This document shows, one piece after another, positions 17,359 through 25,362 of a DNA stretch of 39,094 nt. Made by a program: the position numbers and the translations under genes. Origin of the DNA: Myxococcota bacterium (lineage in GTDB: Bacteria; Myxococcota_A; Polyangia; Palsa-1104; JAEUJZ01). Under the pieces are notes generated by a model. It ran no database searches. It worked only from the letters and a program-made list of their open reading frames with translations, and was not told where the DNA came from. Each line of letters opens with the position of its first letter. Position 1 is the first letter of the stretch. The DNA lies in contig JANWXW010000025.1 in the NCBI GenBank assembly GCA_025057315.1, positions 1 to 39,094 on the forward strand, read 5' to 3'.

Positions 17359-18455
17359 GGCAGGGGACCGAAGGCCGCGACGAACTCCTCCGGCCCCAGG
17401 GGAGCTGTGGCCAGGATCTCGAGATTTTCTTGCAGGTGGGCTGGATCCTTCATCCCACACAAGACGGCCACCACGCCGGGAGCCGAGCGCACAAACTGCA
17501 GGGCCCGCTGGCTGTCGCGCCGCAGGCCAACAAAGGGCCGTCGGAGCCGCTCGGGCAGCGGACGGCGAAGGACCTTGCCCTGCAGCAGCGGCCCGGAGCA
17601 GATGACAGACAGCCCCAGCTCGGCCGCGGCCTGTAGCACCGTGCGCTCTTTGAGCCCCACGCGCTGCGTCGGCCGGAACAGGGCTTCATCCAGCGCCAGG
17701 CTCAACGGCAGCTGGACCACGCGAAAGCGGTGCCCGGCCCCGCCTGCCTCCCGGGCCAGGGCACACAGCCGCTCCAGGGAGAGATGGCCCTGTTCCGTTG
17801 GGGGGCGAAGCAGACCGCTCCACGTGGCGCAGCCGTATCGACCGATGAGGCCTTCGCTGCAGAGCTGTTCGCACAAAGCAAACGCCGCCACCATCCGGCG
17901 TTCGAACTCCTGCCGCGATACCTCGTCGAGCTGCGTCTCTGGATTGTGAAGATAAAATACATCCCAGGCGGCGATGCGGGCATTGCGCAGGCTGCGCTGG
18001 AGCTGGTCGCGTAGGTAGTCCGGATGCAGGCAGTGGCATCCGCCGACGATGGCCTCGCGTGGCACCAGGCCGCTGTCGATGTAGGTGCGGCGCAGGTAGG
18101 CCTCTGCATCCCGGGGCACGGTCCCGTCGAAGGGAAGATAGCCTGCCTTGGTACACAGGACCACCTCCTGTCGCTCCATGCCCAGGCGGTGCAGCTGCAG
18201 CAGGGCCTCGCCAATGGACCGCTCTGCACGCTGCGCGCGGTAGTTGATGGCCGTGTCAATCAGGTTGACGCCCGCCTGCAGGCAGGTGAGCACGGCATTG
18301 CGGCAGCGCACATCGTCCTGCTCGGTGCTCTGCCCCAGGTAGGTGCCCAGCCCGAGGCTGCTCACGGTCAGACCGTCTAGCAGCCGGAAGTGGCCTGGAA
18401 GGTTGGGATAACGGGCCGCATAGGCGGCGGTGCTGGCTGGGGTGGCGAGCCTCAT
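17355..18455 (-). CDS. Aldo/keto reductase
   Basis: 366-aa NAD(P)H-dependent oxidoreductase of the AKR superfamily. SSLGLGTYLG opens the barrel, Asp67 and Tyr72 in LIDTAINYR and Lys103 in CTKAGY match the catalytic Asp-Tyr-Lys, and His in WDVFYLHNPE is the fourth residue. It is slightly longer than the common 300-330 aa. Its stop overlaps the GTG of the Alg14-like gene, so it belongs to the same operon, immediately downstream of tRNA-His. The substrate cannot be told; a sugar-nucleotide or general carbonyl reductase role are both possible. Confidence 0.9.
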   Translation of the reverse strand: MRLATPASTAAYAARYPNLPGHFRLLDGLTVSSLGLGTYLGQSTEQDDVRCRNAVLTCLQAGVNLIDTAINYRAQRAERSIGEALLQLHRLGMERQEVVLCTKAGYLPFDGTVPRDAEAYLRRTYIDSGLVPREAIVGGCHCLHPDYLRDQLQRSLRNARIAAWDVFYLHNPETQLDEVSRQEFERRMVAAFALCEQLCSEGLIGRYGCATWSGLLRPPTEQGHLSLERLCALAREAGGAGHRFRVVQLPLSLALDEALFRPTQRVGLKERTVLQAAAELGLSVICSGPLLQGKVLRRPLPERLRRPFVGLRRDSQRALQFVRSAPGVVAVLCGMKDPAHLQENLEILATAPLGPEEFVAAFGPLP

Positions 18456-18483
18456 CCGTCATGCACGAGGGACGGAAGCGGGG

Positions 18484-18557
18484 GGTGAGTGAAGGGGATC
18501 GAACCCTCGACACCCGGATCCACAGTCCGGTGCTCTGCCAGCTGAGCTACACTCACC
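18484..18557 (-). tRNA. tRNA-His (GTG anticodon)
   Basis: A full cloverleaf reads on the minus strand: acceptor GTGAGTG/CACTCAC with the extra G-1 opposite C73 typical of tRNA-His, D-arm TAGCTCAGCTGGCAGAGCA, anticodon loop CTGTGGA with GTG, and T-arm GAGGGTTCGATCCCCTT. CCA is not encoded; C73 is followed by CCCC. Confidence 0.97.
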
Positions 18558-18574
18558 GTTGTGTTTGGGGGTGG

Positions 18575-18602
18575 AGTCTAGTCTTTTTGTGGCATCTGTC
18601 CA
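18575..18602 (-). promoter_or_regulatory. Candidate tRNA-His promoter
   Basis: On the minus strand TGGACA (18602-18597) and TAGACT (18580-18575) are separated by 16 nt, with the mature tRNA 5' end 17 nt further on. It directly follows the terminator of the deacetylase gene, as expected for an independent tRNA unit. Confidence 0.5.
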
Positions 18603-18606
18603 AGCG

Positions 18607-18626
18607 AAAAAATGCCAGCGCCTGGC
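18607..18626 (-). terminator. Intrinsic terminator of the polysaccharide deacetylase gene
   Basis: Minus-strand GCCAG-GCG-CTGGC (18626-18614) followed by A and six T (18612-18607), starting 6 nt after the stop codon. A competing CAGCG/CGCTG stem overlaps. It is one of very few hairpin-plus-T-tract signals in this GC-rich window. Confidence 0.7.
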
Positions 18627-18631
18627 CGCTG

Positions 18632-19639
18632 TCAGGAACGCGGGCGGAAGATGCCGCCGTGGCGGTGCACCTCGTCTGCGACCTCGCGCAGCGGCACGAT
18701 GTCGTGGTCTGCGCTCAACCGCTCCAGCGTGGAAGCCAGCGCCTGCCACTTGGCAGCCAGCGGCACCTGCAGGTCTGGCTGCCGTCGCACCAGGTCTGCT
18801 GGGAGGTGATCCTGCTGGGCGCCGAGCAGGTCCATGCCGTGCATTTCCAAGTTGAAGAAGGGGCGGGCCTGCATGGCTTCGAGCACGTGCAGGCGCAGGC
18901 GCTCGGACAGGACCAGCGTCGTGCCGATGGCAGGCAGGCGCATCCCTGGGGTGGTCGCAACCGGCAGCTCCACCAGCGTCGCCTGGCCGCGACGGTGGGG
19001 GCGCTGCGGGTCCGGCCGGTAGGGCAGGGGCGGGCACAGCAGCGCTGCCGGGGAGGTGAGCACGGCGCGCGAGGTGCGCCCTCGCAGGGCCATGGCGGCC
19101 AGGACCCCCAGCTTTGCGACGTAGTAGGGCCACGAGGGCAGCAGGGAGCTATCGTAGCGGTAGCCGATCTCCTGGAGCACATCGAGCAGACAAACGGACA
19201 TGTCGTAGCCGGGTGAACGGAACCCCCGGGGGACCACGCCGAGCAGGCTGCGCAGCGCCTCGTGGCAGGCGCGGACGTCCTGCAGAATCGCTGCCCGCTC
19301 GCGACGGGCCAGGTCATACGGATGGGTGTGGCTGTGGTTGCCAAGCTCATGCCCGGCGGCCACCGCCTCGGCCAGCAGCGCCCGGTTGCCAGCGACCTCC
19401 AGATCGCTGCCCACCACAAAGAACGTCGCGCGCACCTTGTAGCGGGCGAACAAATCCAGAAAGCGCGGCAGGGCGCGCTCCAGCACGACGTGGCGCAGCG
19501 CCTCAGCGGGTGGGGCGAGGCCGTGGATGGCCGTGTAGCAGCCGATGGGATCGAGGTCCACCGACACGCTGGCGAGCCGCCGGCGGCTTTGCGCAGAGCG
19601 AGGGCAGCCTGGCGGGGCACATGCTGTGGGCTTGTCCAT
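18632..19639 (-). CDS. Polysaccharide deacetylase (NodB homology domain, CE4-like)
   Basis: 335 aa from the ATG at 19639 (a GTG lies at 19648). The metal-dependent deacetylase removes N- or O-acetyl groups from glycans. VSVDLDPIG replaces the usual TFDDG with an Asp-x-Asp variant, HSHTHP supplies the two metal-binding His, and RGFRSPGYD is the third NodB motif. The variant of motif 1 is found in a subgroup of this family, so activity is likely but not certain. There is no signal peptide, suggesting a cytoplasmic substrate such as a lipid-linked precursor. It is divergent from a methyltransferase gene with only a short gap and is followed by an intrinsic terminator. Confidence 0.87.
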   Translation of the reverse strand: MDKPTACAPPGCPRSAQSRRRLASVSVDLDPIGCYTAIHGLAPPAEALRHVVLERALPRFLDLFARYKVRATFFVVGSDLEVAGNRALLAEAVAAGHELGNHSHTHPYDLARRERAAILQDVRACHEALRSLLGVVPRGFRSPGYDMSVCLLDVLQEIGYRYDSSLLPSWPYYVAKLGVLAAMALRGRTSRAVLTSPAALLCPPLPYRPDPQRPHRRGQATLVELPVATTPGMRLPAIGTTLVLSERLRLHVLEAMQARPFFNLEMHGMDLLGAQQDHLPADLVRRQPDLQVPLAAKWQALASTLERLSADHDIVPLREVADEVHRHGGIFRPRS

Positions 19640-19666
19640 CCAGGCCACTATGGCACATTAGGGCCC

Positions 19667-20377
19667 ATGCTTGCTGCCGGATCGGACCGCAACAGGCGCC
19701 TCTACATCGAGGAGGATCTGTGGCGTTATTATCGGGTGTATCCTCACGATGGCTGGTCCTTCTGGCCCGAGATCGCCCCCTTTGCCCAGGGGGCACGGCG
19801 GCTGGAGATTGGCCCTGGCATGCTCCCTCATCTACCCATTGCCGGCACCTATTTTACCGACCTTTCGCAGACGGCGCTGCGCGAGCTGGGCCGCCGCGGT
19901 GGGCTGTGTGTGCGGGCGAGCTCCCCCCTGCCGTTTGCCGACCAGTGCTTCGACCTGGTCTGTCTGTTTGAGGTGCTGGAGCACGTTCGCGATGACGTTG
20001 GCCTGCTGCGCGAGGTGGCCCGCGTGCTTCGTCCGGGGGGCGTCGTGTTTCTCTCCTGCCCGATGAATCCTGCCTATCTGACCTACTTCGACGAGGTGGT
20101 TGGCCACGAGCGGCGCTACCGGGCCCGCGAGCTGCGCGAGAAGGTGGCTGCGGCCGGGCTGCGGATCGACCGCGTGTGCGTCCGGCCCGACCGCACCGAC
20201 CGCTGGTTCGGGGCTCTGTTTGGCTTCGGCCTCCGCTGGCTGCCCCGGCTGACGGCCCGCATCGTCATGCACTACCTTCCCCGCTATGCCACCCAGGCAT
20301 GGTCCTGGCAGGATGGCGACGATCTCGACGCAGCAGAGCAGGGTGGCGGCGTGATCGTCCGCATGCGGCGCGGCTAG
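19667..20377 (+). CDS. Class I SAM-dependent methyltransferase
   Basis: 236 aa. ARRLEIGPGMLPHLPI is the SAM-binding motif I, and SSPLPFADQCFDLVCLFEVLEHVRDD with EVARVLRPGGVVFLSCP gives motifs II-III of the UbiE/type-11 fold. ERRYRARELREKVAAAGL is the usual helix after the core. The frame is open far upstream, but the ATG at 19667 fits the domain start; no clear ribosome-binding site is present, so translation may start nearby. The 3' end overlaps the convergent methylmalonyl-CoA epimerase gene by 4 nt. Placement beside the deacetylase suggests glycan modification; the substrate is unknown. Confidence 0.85.
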   Translation: MLAAGSDRNRRLYIEEDLWRYYRVYPHDGWSFWPEIAPFAQGARRLEIGPGMLPHLPIAGTYFTDLSQTALRELGRRGGLCVRASSPLPFADQCFDLVCLFEVLEHVRDDVGLLREVARVLRPGGVVFLSCPMNPAYLTYFDEVVGHERRYRARELREKVAAAGLRIDRVCVRPDRTDRWFGALFGFGLRWLPRLTARIVMHYLPRYATQAWSWQDGDDLDAAEQGGGVIVRMRRG

Positions 20378-20787
20378 GCGTCCACCAGCTCGACCAGCAC
20401 GCCGCCGGCGGCACGGGGATGCAGGAAGGCCACTTGGTGGCCGCGGGCGCCGGGCCGTGGCACACGGTCGATGAGCGGCACGCCGCGGGCCTCCAGCTCT
20501 GCCAGGGCACCGGCCAGGTCCTCGACGGCGAAAGCGATGTGGTGGAGACCGCCGCGCCGGCTGAGGAACTTCTCCAGCGCGGCATTTTGTCCGCGGGGCA
20601 TGGGGGCAATCAGCTCGATGCAAGCTTCTGCCTCGGCAGGCGTCAACAAAAAGGCCGCCTCCACGGCCTGCGTGGCCACACGCTCCCGGGGTCCGGGGGC
20701 AAGGGGCAGCAGCGTGGTCCACAGCTGCAGCGCCGGGTCGTTCTCGGCGACGGCGATGGCAACATGATCGATGCGTTTGATCCGCAC
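20374..20787 (-). CDS. mce: Methylmalonyl-CoA epimerase
   Basis: 137-aa vicinal-oxygen-chelate (glyoxalase-fold) enzyme interconverting (R)- and (S)-methylmalonyl-CoA in propionyl-CoA metabolism. RIDHVAIAV and GLHHIAFAV give the two metal His, with Glu in CIELIAP and VLVELVD completing the site. Length and the order of the two beta-alpha-beta modules are normal. No mutase or carboxylase gene is adjacent, so it is an isolated metabolic gene within the polysaccharide region. Another glyoxalase-family role is possible but less likely. Confidence 0.92.
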   Translation of the reverse strand: MRIKRIDHVAIAVAENDPALQLWTTLLPLAPGPRERVATQAVEAAFLLTPAEAEACIELIAPMPRGQNAALEKFLSRRGGLHHIAFAVEDLAGALAELEARGVPLIDRVPRPGARGHQVAFLHPRAAGGVLVELVDA

Positions 20788-20836
20788 AGGTCCTCCTGCG
20801 GGCGACCCTAGGAGGGGTCCGGCGACGGGGCAATAG

Positions 20837-20873
20837 CTGATCTATTGATCAGTACTGAATATTAGTATAGATA
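20837..20873 (+). promoter_or_regulatory. AT-rich promoter with overlapping palindrome
   Basis: An AT-rich island in GC-rich DNA. TTGATC (20845-20850), 17 nt, TAGATA (20868-20873); TATAGA at 20866 is an alternative. CTGATC-TATT-GATCAG (20837-20852) is a perfect 6-bp inverted repeat overlapping the -35. The expected transcription start (about 20880) falls at the ATG of the next ORF. Minus-strand TATACT could alternatively serve mce. Confidence 0.45.
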
Positions 20874-20880
20874 CCCGTCC

Positions 20881-21162
20881 ATGTCGTCGCGCCGCATCGT
20901 CCGAACGCCTCGATTGCCCCGCACAGCCGCCTTGCGCTCTGCCTGCTTCGGCGGGCCGCTCCGGCCGGTGCTACGGGGTCAGCCGCTGCCTTCGACCCCG
21001 CGCACCCTGGCGGCGATGGTCCAGACGGTGATCGCGGCGGTCAACGCCCGTGGTCTGTGTGCGGCGAGCGCCGCCCGGCTGGCCGAGTTGCCTGCGGAGG
21101 AGGTGGCGGGGATTGCCGCCCTGTGTCGCTGTCCAGCCTGCTGGGCGCTTCGTGCGCAATAG
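20881..21162 (+). CDS. Hypothetical small Cys-containing protein
   Basis: 93 aa, no family recognised. The first 35 residues are Arg/Pro-rich and probably disordered. Residues about 43-80 are predicted helix (LAAMVQTVIAAVNARGL, then ARLAELPAEEVAGIAALC). The C-terminus CRCPACW holds three Cys in a C-x-C-x2-C array plus Cys79 and Cys60, which might bind metal. Third positions are GC-rich like nearby genes, and a plausible promoter lies immediately upstream, with no Shine-Dalgarno. The gene fills an otherwise empty 395-bp gap between mce and the WecA-like fusion. It may be a real leaderless gene or a chance ORF. Confidence 0.4.
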   Translation: MSSRRIVRTPRLPRTAALRSACFGGPLRPVLRGQPLPSTPRTLAAMVQTVIAAVNARGLCAASAARLAELPAEEVAGIAALCRCPACWALRAQ

Positions 21163-21182
21163 GTCCCGCTGTGCGGCGGCTC

Positions 21183-22964
21183 CTATTCTAAAGAAATGCG
21201 CATCTGCCGGATGCGGGCGCCGGCACCGCCGCAGGTCCGCTGAAGCTCGCCCAGTTGCCCGGCCGCAAGCGCACCGGGTGCGACCACCACCTCGGTCACC
21301 TGCTCGTCGCGCAGCAGCAGCGGCAGCTCCTTGGCCGAGCCGAGGACGCGCAGGCCATGGATCACCCGGCCCTGCGTCCGCGGATCATCATCTACGAAGC
21401 CGACCGGCAGCAGGCCGAGTTGGGGGCTCCTCAGCAGCTCCTGCACGACCAGCTCTCCCCCCTCGTTCGCGCCGTAAATGAGGGTCCGCCGTCCCTGCGG
21501 CAGGCGCCGTCGTCGCTGCACCCACAGGTGCATGAGGCGGAAGGAGAGGCGCGAGCCGCTCACCAGCAGCAGCAGCAGCATGGCATCGATGGCGAACACG
21601 GCCCGAGAAAACCCCTCGAAGCGGAACTCGATAAGCACGGCCAGGGCAGAGAAGCTGGCGGCCATCAGCACGGCGCGCAGCTGCAGGAGCAGATCGGACA
21701 GCCCAGTGTAGCGCCAAAGACCCCGGTACAGTCCGCAGCAGAGGAACGCGCCGAGCTGCACGCAGACGATGGCCGGCAGCGAGCGCAGCAGCTGTCCGTA
21801 GAAGGGCTCGGGCAGCTGTCCGTCGAAGCGCAGCAGGAAAGCCATATAGTAGCACAGTATAATGAGTATCAAATCACTCGATACTTCAAAGATCCGCCGC
21901 TTGTAAGAAAAGTCAGCCAGCGTCGGCAGCAGCGCCAGCCCTCGGGCCCTGGCCGCGGCATCCGCCGGACCGTACACTTGCACCCGCCCAAGGAACACCA
22001 TGATGTACAGGCAGGCAAGCAGTAGCAGCGCAACCAGGCCAATGCTGATGAAGGCACTGGCGCTCTGCACCAGCACCGCAGCACCACCGCCCGCCGCGGC
22101 CAGCGTCCACAGCGTCACTGTGGCCGCGCGCTCCGACAAGCCCAGGGCCACCAGGCGATGGGAGGCGTGGTCCTTGCCCCCGGTGGAGATGGGCCGTCCG
22201 GCAAGCTTGCGGCTGATGGTGACCAGGGTCGTATCGACAATGGGCAGCAGCAGCAGCAACACGGGCACCAGCAAGACCGCCAGCAGGTTGCGGCGCCCCC
22301 CCATCTGGGTGTTCGTCAGTGCCATGCCGCCGAGGAAGAAGCCGAGCAGCAGGCTACCGCAGTCGCCCATGAAGATGGTCGCTGGGTTGAAGTTGAACAG
22401 CAAGAAGCCAACGGCCGTGCCGCACAGGGCGGCCGACAGTGCAGCGTGGTCCGGTCGCCCTGCCCGGTGGCACAGATAGACCAGGAACAGAGCACCGATG
22501 GCTGCCACCCCGGCGGCCAACCCATCGATGTTGTCCAGAAGGTTGAGCGCGTTTGTGATGCCCACCAGCCAGAAGATGGTCAGGGCCTGATCCAGCACTT
22601 CGTTCGGCAGCCACTGCAGGCGCAGGCCGTACCTGGTAAACAGCGCCGAGACAATGATCTGGGCAGCCAGCTTCACATGGGGCTTGAGGTGTAGCCTGTC
22701 GTCGACAAGGCCGAGCACAAACATGGCGCTGGCGCAGAACATGAGAAAGTTGACACCCCCACCGCGTGCAGCAGGCAGGGCCAGATGCGCGCAGAGCAAA
22801 CCCGCATACATCGCCACCCCTCCATAGAGGGCCGTGGGTCTGCGGTGCCAGCGGTCAGCACGCGGGTGGGCGATGAGCCCGAGGCGGTGGGCCGCTGCCC
22901 GCACGGCATATGTGGCGCACACCGAGCAGAGCAGTGCCACAGCGAAGCTCAGCAGGTAACGCAT
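21183..22964 (-). CDS. WecA/TagO-type phosphosugar transferase fused to CapD/FlaA1-like N-terminal membrane and Rossmann domains
   Basis: 593 aa. Residues 1-330 are a polyprenyl-phosphate GlcNAc-1-phosphate transferase of the MraY/WecA family: LGLVDDRLHLKPHVKL, NALNLLDNIDGLAAG, FNPATIFMGDCGSL and KDHASHRL (HxSHR-type) are its substrate and Mg2+ motifs. Residues about 356-490 form four TM helices (DLILIILCYYMAFLLRFDG onward) as in CapD/WbpM/FlaA1 N-termini. Residues about 490-593 are a nucleotide-binding Rossmann unit (RTLIYGANEGGELVVQELL, then VGFVDDDP). The catalytic SDR dehydratase part is absent. It would load the first sugar phosphate onto undecaprenyl phosphate. Ends the minus-strand polysaccharide run. 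The ATG sits inside a hairpin. Confidence 0.88.
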   Translation of the reverse strand: MRYLLSFAVALLCSVCATYAVRAAAHRLGLIAHPRADRWHRRPTALYGGVAMYAGLLCAHLALPAARGGGVNFLMFCASAMFVLGLVDDRLHLKPHVKLAAQIIVSALFTRYGLRLQWLPNEVLDQALTIFWLVGITNALNLLDNIDGLAAGVAAIGALFLVYLCHRAGRPDHAALSAALCGTAVGFLLFNFNPATIFMGDCGSLLLGFFLGGMALTNTQMGGRRNLLAVLLVPVLLLLLPIVDTTLVTISRKLAGRPISTGGKDHASHRLVALGLSERAATVTLWTLAAAGGGAAVLVQSASAFISIGLVALLLLACLYIMVFLGRVQVYGPADAAARARGLALLPTLADFSYKRRIFEVSSDLILIILCYYMAFLLRFDGQLPEPFYGQLLRSLPAIVCVQLGAFLCCGLYRGLWRYTGLSDLLLQLRAVLMAASFSALAVLIEFRFEGFSRAVFAIDAMLLLLLVSGSRLSFRLMHLWVQRRRRLPQGRRTLIYGANEGGELVVQELLRSPQLGLLPVGFVDDDPRTQGRVIHGLRVLGSAKELPLLLRDEQVTEVVVAPGALAAGQLGELQRTCGGAGARIRQMRISLE

Positions 22965-22996
22965 CCGAGGTCCTCCGACAGCACAGCCTCGGATGC
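22961..22996 (-). promoter_or_regulatory. Perfect 10-bp hairpin enclosing the start codon of the WecA-like fusion gene
   Basis: On the minus strand GCATCCGAGG (22996-22987) pairs with CCTCGGATGC (22970-22961). The ATG (22964-22962) is in the 3' arm, and the Shine-Dalgarno GGAGG is in the 16-nt loop, 7 nt before the ATG. This could control translation. The structure is seen; regulation is inferred. Confidence 0.55.
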
Positions 22997-23111
22997 CACC
23001 AGGGGGTGCACCGCGGACGCCCCCGCCTGAGTCGGTTGCCGAGCCGATGGTGGCTCCCCCCTCCCAGGGTGTCTGCGCTGCCTGGCATGGCCAACCCGCT
23101 ATGCAGCCGTA
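22997..23111 (-). other. Intergenic leader with further small hairpins
   Basis: Short gap upstream of the fusion gene and downstream of the epimerase gene. It contains GAGCC/GGCTC around 23041-23056 and GGGGG/CCCCC around 23003-23026, either a weak terminator or parts of a structured leader. No T-tract and no convincing promoter were found. Confidence 0.3.
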
Positions 23112-24074
23112 TCATCCTCGTCGGCAGTAGTCGATGACATCGCGCAGGATTTGCTCCAGGCCAATCGTCGGTTGCCAGCCGATGAGGTTTCGCACCTTGC
23201 TCAGGTCGGGCACGCGGCGTGGCATGTCTTCGAAGCCAGGCTCATATGCCTTCTCGTAAGGCACAAAGACGATGTCACTGGACGAGCGGGTCATCTCGAT
23301 GACCCGTCGGGCCAGCTCCAGAATGGTGATCTCTTCCGTGTTGCCGATGTTGACCACCTGGCCATAGGCAGCCGGCGTGTCCATCAGCCCGATGAGGGCA
23401 CGCACCACGTCCGCCACATGGGTGAAGCAGCGCGACTGCTGGCCGTCGCCATATACAGTCAGCGGCTCACCCCGCAGCGCCTGACGGACGAAGGTCGGCA
23501 CGACCATGCCATACTGGCCCGTCTGGCGCGGCCCGACGGTGTTGAACAGTCGCCCCACCACCGTCGGCAGCTTTTTTTCGCGAAAGTAAGCGATGGCAAG
23601 GAACTCGTCTATCAGCTTAGAGCAAGCGTAAGACCACCGCCCCTTGGAGGAGGGACCCAGCACCAAGTCCCCTTCTTCGTTGAAGGGAATCTGGTCGCTT
23701 TTGCCATAGCATTCCGAGGTCGAAGCCACAAACACCGGCTTCTTTTTCTTGTTGGCCGCATCGAGCACTATCTCTGTCAACTTGATGTTGGTCTCGATGG
23801 TGCGGACCGGGCTCTCCACGATGAGCTTGACGCCGACCGCTGCTGCCAGGTGAAAGATGATGTCCACCTCATCGACCAACTCGGCCATCAGCATCCGGTT
23901 GCTGCATGTATCGACCACGTAGTGAAAGCGGTCGTGCGTCTTGAGGTGCCGGATGTTGTTGATGGTCCCGGTGCTGAGGTCATCGATCACGTAGACCTCG
24001 TGGCTCCGGCGAAGTAGCTCCTCTGCCAGATGGGAGCCGACGAAGCCAGCACCGCCGGTAATCAGATAGCGCAT
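23112..24074 (-). CDS. NAD-dependent sugar-nucleotide epimerase/decarboxylase (extended SDR)
   Basis: 320 aa from the ATG at 24074, with GAAGGGA upstream as ribosome-binding site. GGAGFVGSHLAEEL binds NAD; SYACSKLIDE has the catalytic Tyr-x3-Lys; STSEC supplies the Ser/Thr; GPRQTGQYG and SRCFTHVADVVRALI place it in the extended SDR group near UDP-glucose 4-epimerase and UDP-glucuronate decarboxylase (UXS). The exact product (UDP-Gal, UDP-Xyl or another) cannot be set from sequence. It lies between a GT4 gene (46-nt gap) and the WecA-like fusion, supplying a nucleotide sugar to the locus. The open frame upstream of 24074 shows no family sequence. Confidence 0.86.
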   Translation of the reverse strand: MRYLITGGAGFVGSHLAEELLRRSHEVYVIDDLSTGTINNIRHLKTHDRFHYVVDTCSNRMLMAELVDEVDIIFHLAAAVGVKLIVESPVRTIETNIKLTEIVLDAANKKKKPVFVASTSECYGKSDQIPFNEEGDLVLGPSSKGRWSYACSKLIDEFLAIAYFREKKLPTVVGRLFNTVGPRQTGQYGMVVPTFVRQALRGEPLTVYGDGQQSRCFTHVADVVRALIGLMDTPAAYGQVVNIGNTEEITILELARRVIEMTRSSSDIVFVPYEKAYEPGFEDMPRRVPDLSKVRNLIGWQPTIGLEQILRDVIDYCRRG

Positions 24075-24120
24075 GGCAAATCCCTTCGTAGGATGATGGA
24101 TACGGGTACGTGGTTTTACC

Positions 24121-25362
24121 TTACTTGGCGGCAGGGCCGCTAGCAACGCCCGGCCGTGGGTGTGTCGGTTGTGCGCACATCGGCTGCCGGGGCCGCCACC
24201 CAAGTTCCCGCTGGTACAGAGCGCCCAGGGCGGCGCAGAGCCGATCGATGCCATACTCTGCCATGACCTCGTCGCGGCGGTCCGGATCGCGAGCCTGCTG
24301 CACGGCTGCCGGATCGTCCAGGACCATCCGCAGCGCGGCACTGAGCCTCGCCGCATCACCAGGTGGCACCAGGACGCCGCGACCCTGTCGCAGCACATCC
24401 GGGACCCCGCCAACAGCGGTGGCTACCACTGGGACGCCAGCGCAGAGCGCCTCGATGATCGCCACCGGCGTGCCCTCGTTGCGCGAGGTCAGCGCCAGCA
24501 CGTCGAGGTCGGCATAGACCAGCGGAAGGTCCCGGCGCCAGCCTAGCAGGTGGACGCGACCACCCAGCCCCAGCTCGTCGATGGCCTGGCGTACCGCCGG
24601 CTCGCTCTCGCCGCTGCCGACCAGCACGGCGTGCACCTGCGGGTCATCGAGCCGATGCATGGCTTGCAGCAAGGTCCTGTGATCCTTGATGGGAACCATG
24701 CGCCCGACCATTCCCACCAGCCGGATCTCCGGTGGCAGCCCCAGTTCGGCCCGCAGGCGCCCGCGCAACCGGTCGCAGTGGCGAAACGGCGCGAGATCCA
24801 GGCCCAGGGGAACGACCTCGAAGCGGGCCGCGGGCGCGATGCCCAGCTTGTGCACCAGGTCCCTCTGCACCCGCGGCGACACGGTCACCAGGCGGGTGGT
24901 CAGGTGGGCCAGCATCCGCTCCATCCACAGCATGGCCCGGGCCCGATAAGAGCTGAAGTACCCCTCCAGGACATGGCCGTGAAAGGTGTGTACCCGCACC
25001 GGGACCCCTGCCAGCGCGGCCGCCACCCGCCCCAGAAGTCCCGCCTTGGTCTTGTGGGTGTGGACTACCTCTGGGCGTTCCTGCAGCAGCAGGCGCAGAA
25101 TGAAGAGGAAGGCACGCAGGTCCCGGACCGGCCGCAGCTCACGGCCTAGCCCCGGCACCCGCACCGCGCGCACACCCGGCTCCTGCTCCAGCAGGTAGCT
25201 CATGTCCCCTTCGCCAGGCTCGATGTCCCCATAGAGCAGCAGCGTGCGAAAGCGCCGCTGGTCCAGGCGCGAGGACGTCAGGACCGCATGGAGCGCCGGC
25301 CCGCCCACATTGAGCCGATCGATGATGCGAACCACGGCGATGGGTCGGTGGGTATCTAGCAT
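24121..25362 (-). CDS. GT4-family glycosyltransferase
   Basis: 413 aa, GT-B fold retaining glycosyltransferase adding a sugar to the growing lipid-linked glycan. N-terminal RIIDRLNVGGPALHAVLTS is the acceptor-side Gly-rich loop, GMVGRMVPIKDH opens the donor domain, and SRNEGTPVAIIEALCAGVPVV contains the GT4 E-x7-E motif that binds the donor nucleotide sugar. The ATG at 25362 is used because it begins the domain; the frame runs to 25422. It overlaps the end of asnB by 7 nt, showing tight operon structure. Sugar and linkage unknown. Confidence 0.89.
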   Translation of the reverse strand: MLDTHRPIAVVRIIDRLNVGGPALHAVLTSSRLDQRRFRTLLLYGDIEPGEGDMSYLLEQEPGVRAVRVPGLGRELRPVRDLRAFLFILRLLLQERPEVVHTHKTKAGLLGRVAAALAGVPVRVHTFHGHVLEGYFSSYRARAMLWMERMLAHLTTRLVTVSPRVQRDLVHKLGIAPAARFEVVPLGLDLAPFRHCDRLRGRLRAELGLPPEIRLVGMVGRMVPIKDHRTLLQAMHRLDDPQVHAVLVGSGESEPAVRQAIDELGLGGRVHLLGWRRDLPLVYADLDVLALTSRNEGTPVAIIEALCAGVPVVATAVGGVPDVLRQGRGVLVPPGDAARLSAALRMVLDDPAAVQQARDPDRRDEVMAEYGIDRLCAALGALYQRELGWRPRQPMCAQPTHPRPGVASGPAAK

